Positions 30,580-42,080 of a stretch of DNA of 64,000 nt are shown piece by piece (within the stretch, counting starts at the first letter, position 1; each line of letters begins with the position of its first letter). Under the pieces are notes generated by a model. The model was not told the origin of the DNA, searched no databases, and saw only the letters and a list, made by a program, of their open reading frames with translations. A program made the translations under genes and the position numbers. Source of the DNA: Zanthoxylum bungeanum (Eukaryota > Streptophyta > Magnoliopsida > Sapindales > Rutaceae); contig SKCR01006524.1 in the NCBI GenBank assembly GCA_019454045.1, positions 124,001 to 188,000 of the forward strand. Reading direction: 5' to 3'.

Positions 30580-31268
30580 CTCTGACTATTAGTTATTAAA
30601 ATGAATCTAAATTGATCTTTATTTGAAGTTAGATAAGAAAATTTATGCTTAAATTTAATAAATTACATTAAATTTCATTGGAATTCATTGGAAAGAAAAT
30701 TAAGTATTTTAAAAGTTATTTATAGTTAGTGATATGATTTCAAATGAGAGATAAAGATGATAGAGAAACTCTAATATGAATAAGAAATATTATTTGACAA
30801 ATTGCGAGACAAATGAACATGATATATATATTAAATATAAATAAATCAAATTGTCTCATTTAGTTTATAAAATCGATGATAACTAAAATATTTACAAGAT
30901 CAATATCTAAAATAACATTATGTTTCTTTTAGGATATGAAATTATAATTAAAGATATGCTTAACCCGCGGAAAGAGCGGGCCCTGTGCGTAAATATTTTT
31001 AAGTATCATCATTGCGCCACGTGTCGGCTTCATATTAAAGTTATAAAATTAAATTAATAAAATTATTAAATAAAATCATATCACAATAAAATACATAGTA
31101 TAATTTTATAAGAATTCTATTATAACAAGAAAATATATTATAGTATTAAAAAATACTATTAAATTATTTACAATTAACCAAATCTCAACAATTAATTTGT
31201 TATTATTAAATTATAAAATTAAAAATCTCTACAATTATTTTTATTATAAAATTAAAATAATAAATTAT
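30580..31268. repeat. AT-rich repeat block, right part, with a GC-rich hairpin
   Basis: Last part of the AT-rich block. A short GC-rich hairpin, CCCGC-GGAAAGA-GCGGG (30964-30980), resembles a Helitron 3' hairpin, but no CTRR terminus follows. The CATATTAAAGTTATAAAA landmark appears again at about 31030. No gene. Confidence 0.5.
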
Positions 31269-31778
31269 TGTGGATATTGATTTTCATCCGAGGTCCACAA
31301 TCGAGAATTTGTAGTATGGGGCACTAGCGATCTTGTAAAACAAAGGTAGAATGAGTGTGGAGGATACTGTCTACCGGTGTGGTGGGTGCCGTAGGTACTT
31401 CGACGCTCAAGTCAGTAAAGAAGAGTGAGCTATAAATAAAATGAAGAGAATGACAAAGTTTGATATTATCTTGAACTTCTGGGCTGCCGTGAGGGCGAAA
31501 GGTTAGTGTTTATAAGCTTTGAGAGCTCAAAGTCTCAGAAGTAGAACTTGAATGAGAATGTTCTGAATTATGTTGCTATTTATAGATGGAGAAATGTGAC
31601 TTTATTAGTTGGCATAAGTCTCACAACGTGCTCAAGCATTCGGTGAAAAACCAAACATGTGGAAATATGCTTTGTGTTAGGAAAATGAAGGAAATAATTG
31701 GTATATAATAAAGATGGGCTGTCATTATGCGGCTGGATTAGTTATAGTTTAATGATGTAAAGTTTTCTGGGCCGGGTT
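31269..31778 (-). repeat. Tat 3' LTR, distal part
   Basis: Begins TGTGGATATTG on the plus strand, that is, ends in ATCCACA in element orientation. A minus-strand TATA box (CTATAAATAG) lies at about 31577-31586. The LTR is interrupted by Copia A and resumes at 39301-39368, where it ends next to a pyrimidine-rich stretch, the complement of a polypurine tract. Total length is about 578 bp. Confidence 0.65.
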
Positions 31779-34394
31779 TGTAGGGGTTTTAGGGGCTAAA
31801 TCTGGTAACGCAGCGGAAGCGGTGGAAAATCAGATTTTCCGATTTCAAAATTTTTTTCTCGGATTAATTAAATAAACATATTTATTTAATTATCCAATAA
31901 TCAAATTATGAAATAAAATTCAAATGAATCATATTCAAGTGAATTTACGAAATGCCCTTACATTGGTATTTTGTCCATTTTAGTCCGAAATTGATCAAAT
32001 AAATTTTGAATGATTCTAAATCATTTCTAAGATGAACTTAGCATGTTCAAAACATCAAAACACCAAAAGCAAAAATCCCCAATTTTCACTCACTTGGCCG
32101 AATGCTCCCAATGGGGGCCATTTGTGCACTTTGTCATTTCATGCTTCAAAACACATCAAGATGTAATCCAATCAACATGAAACTTTATATGCATCATATA
32201 CACATCCAAATACACAACATATATGAAAAGCCCCAAATTTGGAATTGGTCATGAACCCTAATTTTTCAATTTCATCAAATTGGACAAATTAGACCAAATT
32301 GGTTAAATCCAATACTTCAATCATGTTCTTCCATCCAATCAAAGTCTCAACACAATGAAACAACTCAAGATCAAATCTAGGTCATCTAAGAGTGGGTCAA
32401 CAACTCTAGATTAGCAACATGGTTTCCAAAACCTTAAAAGAAAGCTTATAACTACAATAGTCACAACCTTCCTTCATCATACATGCTCAACACTTCCATC
32501 AAAACTTCCATCAACAAAAACACAAGGAATAAAGAAAGAAATAACCTAAGAACATCATATGTTAAAGCCTAGATCCTAAGGAACATTTTCCTTTCTAATA
32601 GCAAGTTGAAAAACTCACTAAAATCCAAGCTTTCTTTGATTTCTTCTTTCTTTCTCACAAGCTTCCTTTGCTTCCATTAATGGAGTTTTCTTTAAAGTGT
32701 GTATTAGGTTAAGATAGCAAATGAAATGAAAAACAATATATACTTATTTATTTTTGCCTTGGCCGAATTTGCCTTAAAATAAACAAGACTATTAATTTCA
32801 TCTTCATTTGATTTTCATTTGATCAACTTGACATAAATATCTAAAAAAAACTTTAAAGATATTTAATTAAGTCAACAAATGCAACTAAGAAAAATATATC
32901 TCTTATATTTTAAGTGTATGGCCGAAATTATGAAGAAATAAAGAAAAAAGATATTTTTATTTTTCAAACATTTTGAACAAATATCTTAAGAAGTCAAAAT
33001 CAATTTGACAACCTTTTCCTTTAATGTATAAGTCAACAATTGCAACTTATAATCATTTCCTAACTTTATCATTTGGTGATATATTTATATTTTAATTATA
33101 TTAATCATTTAACAATTAAATAATTAAATAATTAATTAAATACAAATATATCAAATATATGTATTATATTTACTTTAAATATCTCAAATACATATATTAA
33201 TGATATATGTCAAATACCTTTATTTGACTATTTATTAATGTGTATTTAATAATATCATATATTAAATACAAATACACATTAATTAGGAAATGACGGTTCG
33301 GCCTGTTCGCATGTATTTTTCGTTTAACGATTAAACGATTTATAAATAATCATCATTATTCATAAATGTTGCTCTAGTGCTCTACGAGTATGTTTCATTA
33401 TTGAGACTCTCTAGATTCAGGTATATCCGTCATGAAATCCAATTTCATGTGCATAATCTATCCACCCGTAGATTATGACGATCACGATAAACTAGCTGAA
33501 TCATACAGGTCGAGGTCATTGCATACGTATAATCTCTCCGTCACAGGTATCCAGATAATCCCAGAGATATAGATTTAAACGTCAAATCTCTATAGGTATT
33601 ATCTCGTCGACGTATCTATTAGCAATCTTTAAATAACACTCGGAACTTACTTCCGATGTATACTGTGGCCACAGATTTAACAGACTGCTAATTATATATG
33701 GACTACCTATGCTCTGTACACAGAACTGACGGATCCTATCTTGACACACACAGGATATCCTGAGGATCGGTCCACACCCAACGAACAGGCGGAGGTCTGA
33801 TCTAAATAGATCGGTGACGTGACTGCCATCTAAGTGTGGAGGATGTCTCATACATCCACAGTGGTATCTCAAGTCGAATGACCACTATGTTACTCAACCC
33901 GAGAAGATTCTTATTGACGTTGGTGTACCATCCATTAAGAATCTTCGGTGAGCCGTTCAGTGTTTATACACTATAAACACCTACACGTCTATACGAGTCT
34001 CCATAGACTCATGGTTCATTGGGATAAACCATCGGACCAAGTCTCGATATACAACATGTACTGGTCTCAACGGATTTGACTAACCGACCCGTGTTAGCAA
34101 ATCTTGACCAGGAACTATGTTTGATAATATTCATATAGCAGTGACACTTCCCAATGTCAATTACAAACTAACTTTGTAACTGTGTACTGCATTTATATTA
34201 TCGGGCCTTTGTCTAATATATACATATCACTAAACCACATTTAGTTTCAATCTAATCGTAATCAGATCGAATACGTATATAAGAACAAGAGGTGCAACCA
34301 TAAATAAGTAATATTATGGAATAAGGGGATGTTCGTATTCATGAATCAGTCATAAATACGGTCCGGATTGGCGCTCTGAGCACCAACCCCAACA
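31779..34394 (-). repeat. Copia A 3' LTR, full length
   Basis: 2616 bp. In element orientation it starts TGTTGGGGTTGG and ends CCCCTACA. Contains nested inverted repeats, for example 14-bp arms at 33234-33247 and 33270-33283 enclosing 10-bp arms at 33242-33251 and 33260-33269. Confidence 0.82.
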
Positions 34395-34407
34395 ATTTCT
34401 CCCACTT
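34395..34407 (-). other. Copia A polypurine tract
   Basis: Reads AAGTGGGAGAAAT on the minus strand, directly before the TGTTGGGG start of the LTR. The same arrangement is seen in Copia B. Confidence 0.8.
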
Positions 34408-37400
34408 GCTCTAGTGCCAATCCACGGTATCTTATACACGTCTCAATGTGCATCGTATGCACATGGCCTCAAAAGCTCACCCAGTACTTAAGAGGTAGGC
34501 AACAAAAACAAGTCCGCTATGACATATTGAGTTTGTCAAACAAACTCCATCGTTTCCCATAGTCAGCATCATTCATATTTTGTAGAATCTAGATTATACA
34601 TTAATATGACTCTGATGCTACATCAGTATTGTGCTACAGCTACTGAGTTGTCCAAGTATTTAAGGATCAAATCCAAAATACTATGAAGACAACCGCAAGC
34701 ACAATAACAATTCAAAAACTTCTAATTTAAAAGGTCACTTTGCAACTTCATAAGTCAATACTTCAAAAGTTGCATTTGATTCCACTAAATAGTAGAATCC
34801 TTCGTGACACTCCCACTGCATCTTTTGTGACTCTTTATGACGTAGACTGTCTAACGTCATAATTAGTCTCAAAACTAATATGACCATAATGGTTGCAGAC
34901 TATATTCTCCATGAATTAGAAACTCGTTCTTAATATCTCAAAGATCACAAAGAACGTGTTTCAAGATCCATCATATGGTCTATAGATGTCAAAATAACTC
35001 GTAACAATTACGATTAAATCGACATCGATAATCGCATATAATAAAGTATTCACTGTGTCATCATCAAATGATACATAATATTGTTTAGACATTCTAATCA
35101 ATATCTCTTTCGAAAAAGGAATCATCCTTTACGAAAGATGAATACTATGTATAAGACACAATAACTGTCGAACAGTTATACTAACTGTCATACAGATAGC
35201 CTTGTTATGTCCTTCATTAGATCATATCTAATGTACGACTAATAGGGGTATCTCACAAGTCTCCAAGTTTCATATCATATATAAAACTTTATATCAATAT
35301 AACAGAGACTACTCCCACTGCTTTCACGGAGTAAAGAAGACTTAGGTAAATCTTTTACCTAACAAACATCTCATTATTACTATAATAATGATAATGTTGT
35401 TAGGATATATAAAACTAGAAAGTAATTTGTACGCTCCCACTAACCCTTTTATCACATATGTATTCTATATACTTTGACAAGATCAGACAATCTGACGATA
35501 CCAAAAATAGAGAACACATATTTCTGGAAGACTTATCCGAGTCTACAATAGGCTCTGTAAGCTAGCACACTAAACTGCGATCTCAGCAGAACACAAACTC
35601 TAGGGCCATTTCAGAATGAACTCTTCAAATAAGGAAATCACAACTGATCTCTTATCTGAATAAGTCATCATCAAAAATGCCACTTTGCATTCTTTAGCTA
35701 AAATATACAGTTTATTATCAACATTAACCAATATATCTTTAATTGTTCATTTAGTGTGACTAGAGATAAGTTTTCTCAGAATCTACAATAGATTGCTGAG
35801 TATAACTTTTCTCACTGTCATACTGTAAAGGTCAAACCTTTAATAAGCTCACAATGCTTTCGCTGCGCAAACAATTAGCACATTTCATGAACTAATTCAT
35901 AATGAAAGCTTAATCAAGTTCAAAACTTGATCGTAGTAAGCTATGAACAATCTTGGATCTATGGTTCAATGGTGAACTTCCAGAATCGATATCAAATATC
36001 GCTTCCATTATAAGTTATAGGATAATTTTTCTTCAGTAAGAAAACAACGGAACCATTAAGTATCAAATACTCGTGAATGATTCTGTTATCCTATTGGACT
36101 TGTACGGAAGATGTATAAGGGTTGTTTCATCTTATTAATTACGTAGTTCCATTTATAATTTATCATTCTCACATTTGACTTCAATAAGTCAAGTCTTTTC
36201 TACAATAGTTAACATCTGATGTTATACACCAAGTAATAAAACGATTTTATTACTTAGAATCGTAGGAAAGATATTCTATTAAATAGAATACAATATTTTA
36301 TTAAACAGAATAAACGATAAACTTTTTACTTATACCTCCGAGGTGTAAGTAATTTCCATTATATAACTATTATATAAAAGAAACATTCAAATCTTAAACT
36401 TTTCAAGATTCGGATTTTCTACTATACATATATCATTATGTAGAACTGTAGAAATTAATGGAAAATTAATTAAGAGATGAATTAGTGTTCTGGAGCATAA
36501 CCCCAAGAGTATTGAAACTAATTCGGTAACATTCAATATCAGACGAATCAAATCATAAGATTCGATTGCTCCCACTACTCAATTCCATAAAGATGGAATC
36601 GTGGAAGAAAATATTGAATATGAATCATATTCACTGAATAACCTTAGAACTAATTGCTTTAAATTCAAATGTTTGATCGTATCAAAGATCTTTGAACAGT
36701 TCAAAGACATGTAATGAATTTTAAGGATCAAGTTTTCAAAATACTTTAGATTGAATATATTTGAACAAGTCAAAAATGTTCAATCTACGTTTCATCAGAA
36801 CAGATTGAAAGTTCTTGATACTTTCAAGACTTTCAATATGTGTTCCTTCAGAAACACGTAACTAAGTTATGACAATTCATCAACTAAGTTACGAAATAAA
36901 GAAAACTACCTTAAGCAATTATTATTTATAAAACTACATACATCCAATGTATCAGTTAAATAAATTTGTGTGTCCAATGACAATCATTGGTTAACGAGAT
37001 CTTAATCACTTCCTGAATACAATATTCATTAAATGGAAAGGATGTGTGGTGTGATCTAGTATCAAACCATCCTTTACCATACGGAATAAGCATCCAATGC
37101 TTAAGTGATTAAACTCATAAAGCACCGTTATAAATTATTTACTTTTACCGAATAATTTTTCTTAATGTTTATCTCTAAGTCAATGACACTACTAGTCATT
37201 ATTTAAAATATATAACAATTGTTTATAAAAACAAATAACTATCCAATAGTCGCAAGTTCGATATCAAATATCAAAACAATCGTTAACTAATATTTTAAAT
37301 AACTAGACGGGAGATCTGATATCCAATACCTATAGTTGTAGTATTGTGAAAATCGATATTTTCTATACATAACTATACACATCTCATTTCTTTAGCTTTA

Positions 37401-38571
37401 CTATTTGCAATCAACTATTCACAACAATTGTAAATAATTGATTAGCAAATCGTGTCGGACACATTGCCTCTAAAGGTAATTAAAGCTAAGAAACGTCATT
37501 ACTAGATAAACAAATACCTAATGAGGCTTTCTTAATGTCAGTCAAGAATCTCGAGACATGAACTAATTCAAGTCAATTCTTACTGCATAAGAAACTATTG
37601 TGTCTAAAGTATTATATCCTAAAAGGGATATCTATCTAGATTATCTATTGTGACTTAGAAACTAAGTCATTAACCATCTTGATTTTTGAAGAAAATCAGA
37701 ACAACAGTTCCCGATGTTCTAGACTAATCTAATAATATCCTGTCTAATAGTATCTAGAACCTATTCTAGAATAATGCAACCAAGAGTCTAGTCAGATAAC
37801 ATATCATAATATGTGTGCAGTAAATAAAAGTTTAATTCTATATAAACAATAGAATACAGAAACAAACAAGCGGCAATTTCCAAAATAACATACACTGCCT
37901 AAGTTATGGAATATTTTAAACTTAGCAGTGCCTCCCACTATTTTTACGTAATGTCGTAATCCCCAACGGAAAGACGAGAATTCAATAATTAAATCGAATT
38001 CCATAATGGGAAGAGGACCCCATGAATATACTTCGACTCACAGCAGAGGCACGGTCTCGCCGACGTATATTCACAGGTAGACAACTAATTGTCAATCACT
38101 TACTAGTGACTCCAAGATTCTGGTCCTGGCCATTTCTCGTTGTCGCTGCGAAGGCAGGCCCACAAGGAGACATACCAAGGTTAAACTCGTCAATGATAAA
38201 CTCAAGTTACTTGCGTAACCCTGACAGCTAGGGCACGTTCAGGATTCCGCTTTCGCTTGAATTTATCTAGTATCTAATATACATTCGGCATAAATAAATT
38301 TCTATCAGCTACACCCTCACAGCAGAGGCACGGTCTCGGATGTAGTCAACGAAAAGATATTTATAAACCGTATTGACAAGACGGACCAAGAAACAAGTAT
38401 TCCAAATACTAGTTACTTTTAAAACCTTATTAAGCGGGGATATTCCATTAAGTGTCATACACCCTAAAACTAATCAAATTAGATTATAACATGCATGTAT
38501 AAAGTCAAGAAAACATGATTAAACATTGAATAAAATAAGCTAATCATTTATGGAGGCCTAGAATCAGACTC
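34408..38571 (-). pseudogene. Copia A internal region, coding capacity lost
   Basis: About 4.2 kb, the usual Copia internal length, but stops occur in every frame. A likely trace of the reverse transcriptase is the minus-strand stretch KRVSGSV near 35434, matching the KKVSGS block before the catalytic aspartates in Copia B. The octamer AGTGGGAG (minus strand) recurs at 34399, 34810, 35312, 35434, 36569 and 37932. The block near 37932 matches one in Copia B at 63864. No gag, integrase or RNase H could be traced with confidence. Confidence 0.6.
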
Positions 38572-38583
38572 GCTCTGATACCA
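38572..38583 (-). other. Copia A primer binding site, tRNA-iMet type
   Basis: TGGTATCAGAGC on the minus strand, three bases after the CCCCTACA end of the 5' LTR. Confidence 0.92.
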
Positions 38584-38586
38584 TTT

Positions 38587-39295
38587 TGTAGGGGTTTTAG
38601 GGGCTAAATCCGGTAACGCAGCGGAAGCGGTGGAAAATCAGATTTTCCGATTTCAAAAACTTTTTCTCGGATTAATTAAATAAACATATTTATTTAATTA
38701 TCCAATAATCAAATTATGAAATAAAATTCAAATGAATCATATTCAAGTGAATTTACCGAAATGCCCTTACATTGGTATTTTGTCCATTTTAGTCCGAAAT
38801 TGATCAAATCAATTTTGAATGATTCTAAATCATTTCTAAGATGAACTTAGCATGTTCAAAACATCAAAACACCAAAAGCAACCAAATCCCCAAATTTCAC
38901 TCACTTGGCCGAATGCTCCCAATGGGGTGCCATTTGTGCACTTTGTCATTTCATGTTTCAAAACACATCAAGATGTAATCCAATCAACATGAAACTTATA
39001 TGCATCATATACACATCAAAATACACAACATATATGAAAATCCCCAAATTTGGAATTGGTCATGAACCCTAATTTTTCAATTTCATCAAATTGGACAAAT
39101 TAGACCAAATTGGTTAAATCCAATACTTCAATCATGTTTCTTCCATCCAATCAAAGTCTCAACACAATGAAACAACTCAAGATCAAATCTAGGTCATCTA
39201 AGAGTGGGTCAACAACTCTAGATTAGCAACATGGTTTCCAAAACCTTAAAAGAAAGCTTATAACTACAATAGTCACAATCTTCCTTCATCATACA
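38587..39295 (-). repeat. Copia A 5' LTR, truncated to 709 bp
   Basis: Matches 31779-32483 with roughly 15 differences. It stops at ...TCATCATACA, exactly at the GGGTT target duplication, and lacks about 1.9 kb that would be the U3 side of the LTR. Confidence 0.88.
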
Positions 39296-39460
39296 GGGTT
39301 ACCATTTTTGGGCTTTTGTTTTGATGTTGGGTTTGAAGTGAAAGACAGTTTTGCCCTTGGCCCGTACATGTTTTTCTCTACTCTCTAAGTCGAAGAGTCT
39401 TTGACTTGTAGAGTACTTTATCGAGTGTATCGTTTGGGATCTGATTTATAGTATGTTGGG
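39296..39460 (-). repeat. Tat 3' LTR, proximal end, and junction to tandem repeats
   Basis: After the GGGTT duplication the Tat LTR resumes and probably ends at CCCGTACA (39368). The following pyrimidine-rich TTTTTCTCTACTCTCT is the complement of a polypurine tract. The remaining stretch leads into the tandem repeats. Confidence 0.55.
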
Positions 39461-40620
39461 GTCTTCAATGTCTTCTGGACCAGATGAATGCCAGGTTTTC
39501 AACTTGAGTCTACATGAGCCATGGGGAATGCTTAATGTCGACTTAACCAGATTCAGGTAAGGATAATCCCCATATTACGAGTCAAAGTACCAGAGGAGTC
39601 TTCAATGTCGTCTGGACCAGATGAAGACCAGGTCTTCAACTTGAATCTACATGAGCCATGGGGAATGTTCCAAGTCGACTGAATCAGATTAAAGTCAGGA
39701 TAATCCCCATACTATGGGTCAAATGACCAGGGGAGTCTTCAATGTCATCTGGATTTGATGAAAGCCAGGTCTTCAATTTGACTCTACATGAGCCATTAGG
39801 AATATTCTCAGTCAACTAAACTTGATGAAGGTCATGATAATCCCCATACTACAAGTCAAATGACCAGTGGAGTCTTTAATGTCGTCTGGACTTGATGAAA
39901 ACCAGGTCTTCAACTTGACTCTACATGAGGCATGGGGAATATTCCCAGTCGATTGAACCAGATGAATGTCGGGATAATCTCCATACTATGGGTCAAATGA
40001 CCTGGGGAGTCTTCAATGTCTTCTGAACCAGATGAATGTCAGGTCTTCAACTTGACTCTACATGAGCCATGAGGAATGTTCCAAGTCGACTGAACTAGAT
40101 TAAGGTCAGGATAATCCCCATACTACGGGTCAAATGACCATATGAGTCTTCAATGTCGTCTGGACTTGATGAAAGCATGTCTTCAACGTGACTCTACATG
40201 AGTCATGAGGAATGTTCTCAGTCGACTGAACTTGATGAAGGTCAGGATAATCCCCATACTATGGGTCAAATGACCAGGGGAGTCTTCAATATCGTCTGGA
40301 CTAGATGAAAGCCAGGTCTTCAATTTGACTCTACATGAGCCATGGGGAATGTTCCCAGTCGACTGAACCAGATGAAGGTCAAGATAATCCCCATACTATG
40401 GGTCAAAGGACCAGGGGAGTCTTCAATGTCGTATGGACCAGATGAAAGCCAGGTCTTCAACTTTACTCTACATGAGCCATGAGGAATATTCACAATCGAC
40501 TGAACCAGATGAAGGTCGGGATAATCCCCATATTACGGGTCAAAGGACCATAGGAGTCTTCAATGTCGTATGGACCAGATGAAGTCTAGGACTTCAACTT
40601 GACTTTACATGAGCCATGAG
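39461..40620. repeat. 137-bp tandem repeat array in the Tat 3' region
   Basis: The start word GTCTTCAATGTC and its variants recur at 39461, 39598, 39735, 39872, 40009, 40145, 40282, 40419 and 40556, so the period is 136-137 bp. Units share CTCTACATGAGCCATG and GTCGACTGAACCAGATGAAG. Non-coding. Confidence 0.95.
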
Positions 40621-41090
40621 ATCCTCAACAAGTCCCAAGCTACAGATGTGTAGTGTAGAATGGGATGTACATCAAGCCCCAAGCTACACACGTGTGTCCG
40701 GAATCCACAACAAGTCCCAAGCTACACATTGAGATGCCAATTAGGTCATACTTAATTAGTATCAAGTCAATGACTGTGATCTACTTCAAGCCCCAAACTA
40801 CACACTCGTGGTGTCGAATTGGATATACATCATTCCCAAGCTATACACGATAGATGTCAAATGGAATATACATAATTACCCAAGCTAAACTCGCGAGGTG
40901 TCGAATGAGATATACATCATTCCCCGAGCTATACACGCGTGGGATCCACAACAAGTCCCAAGCTACATATGTGTAGTGTCGAATGAGATCCACATCATGC
41001 CCTAAGCAACACTTATGGAGATGTCCATTGGGGCATAGGCTTCATTTTGAATCTTCATTCGTGAACATCGACTGCGATGTCCTAACACCA
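40621..41090. repeat. Degenerate repeats of about 60 bp
   Basis: The phrase CAAGTCCCAAGCTACACA and variants recurs about seven times with changing spacing near 60 bp. Flanked by the 137-bp and 81-bp arrays. Confidence 0.75.
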
Positions 41091-42080
41091 ATTCTTCATA
41101 TATGTAGTGTCGAGTGGGATGTCCATGTCAAGTCTTCATTCATGCATGTCGACTGGAATGCCTTCACACCAAGTCTACATATAATTTCGTATCGAGTGGC
41201 ACATGCTTGTCAAGTCTTCATTCATGCATGTTGACTGGAATGCCTTCACACCAAGTCCACATACATGTATTGTCGAGTGGGACATCCATGTCAAATCTTC
41301 ATTCATGTACGTCGACTGGAATACCTTCACACCAAGTCTACATATAATGTAGTGTCGAGTGGGACATCCATGTTAAATCTTCATTCATGCATGTTGACTG
41401 GAATGCCTTCACACCAAGTCTTCATACATGTAGTGTCGAGTGGGATGTCCATGTCAAGTCTTCATTCATGTATATCGACTGTAATGCCTTCACACCAGGT
41501 CCCAATACATGTAGTGTCGAATGAGAGATTAATGCCAAATATTCATTCTTGTATTGTAGATTGAGACCTCTCTGCCAAGACTTCATTCGTATATGTCGAC
41601 TGGGATGTTCATGTCAAGCCTTCCATGTTGTATTATCGAGTGAGATATCCATACTAAGTCTTCTTATGATATCGTGTCGAGTGGAACCTCTTCATGTGCA
41701 AAGTCTTCATACGATGTCATATCGAGTGGCACCTTCATATTTTCCAAGTACTCATATAATGTCATGTCAAATCTTCATTCATGCATGTCGACTAGAATGC
41801 CTTCACACCAAGTCCCCATACATGTATTGTCGAGTGGGACATCCATGTCAAATCTTCATTCATGTATGTCTACTGGAATGCCTTCACACCAAGTCTTCAT
41901 ACATGTAGTGTCGAGTGAGACATCCATGTCAAATCTTCATTCATACATGTTGACTGTAATGCCTTCACACCAAGTCTTCATACATGTAGTGTCGAGTGTG
42001 ATGTCTATGTCAAGTCTTCATTCATGCATGTCGACTGGAATGCCTTCACACCAGGTCCCAATACATGTAGTGTCGAATGG
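41091..42080. repeat. 81-82-bp tandem repeat array
   Basis: TCGAG occurs in the same context at 41110, 41192, 41273, 41355, 41436 and 41517, giving a period of 81-82 bp, and similar units continue at about 41760-42080. Because 81 is divisible by three, some frames stay open and give repetitive peptides. These are not genes. Confidence 0.92.

Larger units (their letters stand above)
31779..39295 (-). mobile_element. Copia A, minus strand, inserted in the Tat LTR
   Basis: Flanked by GGGTT on both sides (31774-31778 and 39296-39300). In element orientation the 5' LTR is the right copy (39295-38587), followed by the Met primer site (38583-38572), a decayed interior, a polypurine tract (34407-34395) and the 3' LTR (34394-31779). 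The shared LTR part is about 98% identical, so insertion was recent. The 5' LTR is 709 bp against 2616 bp for the 3' LTR. No open frame of useful size exists in the interior. Confidence 0.85.

Noticed and set aside
30964..30980. Helitron 3' end
   Set aside because: The hairpin fits, but no CTRR follows at the usual distance and no 5' TC end was identified. Kept only as a low-confidence hint.
31779..32483. Taking the Copia A LTR as only about 705 bp
   Set aside because: The polypurine tract and canonical TGTTGGGG start lie at 34394-34407, matching Copia B, while no purine tract precedes 32483. A 2.6-kb LTR with a truncated partner fits better.
33582..33872. Minus-strand open frame of 96 codons in the Copia A LTR
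   Set aside because: It lies in the LTR, has no domain, and no Copia LTR protein is known.
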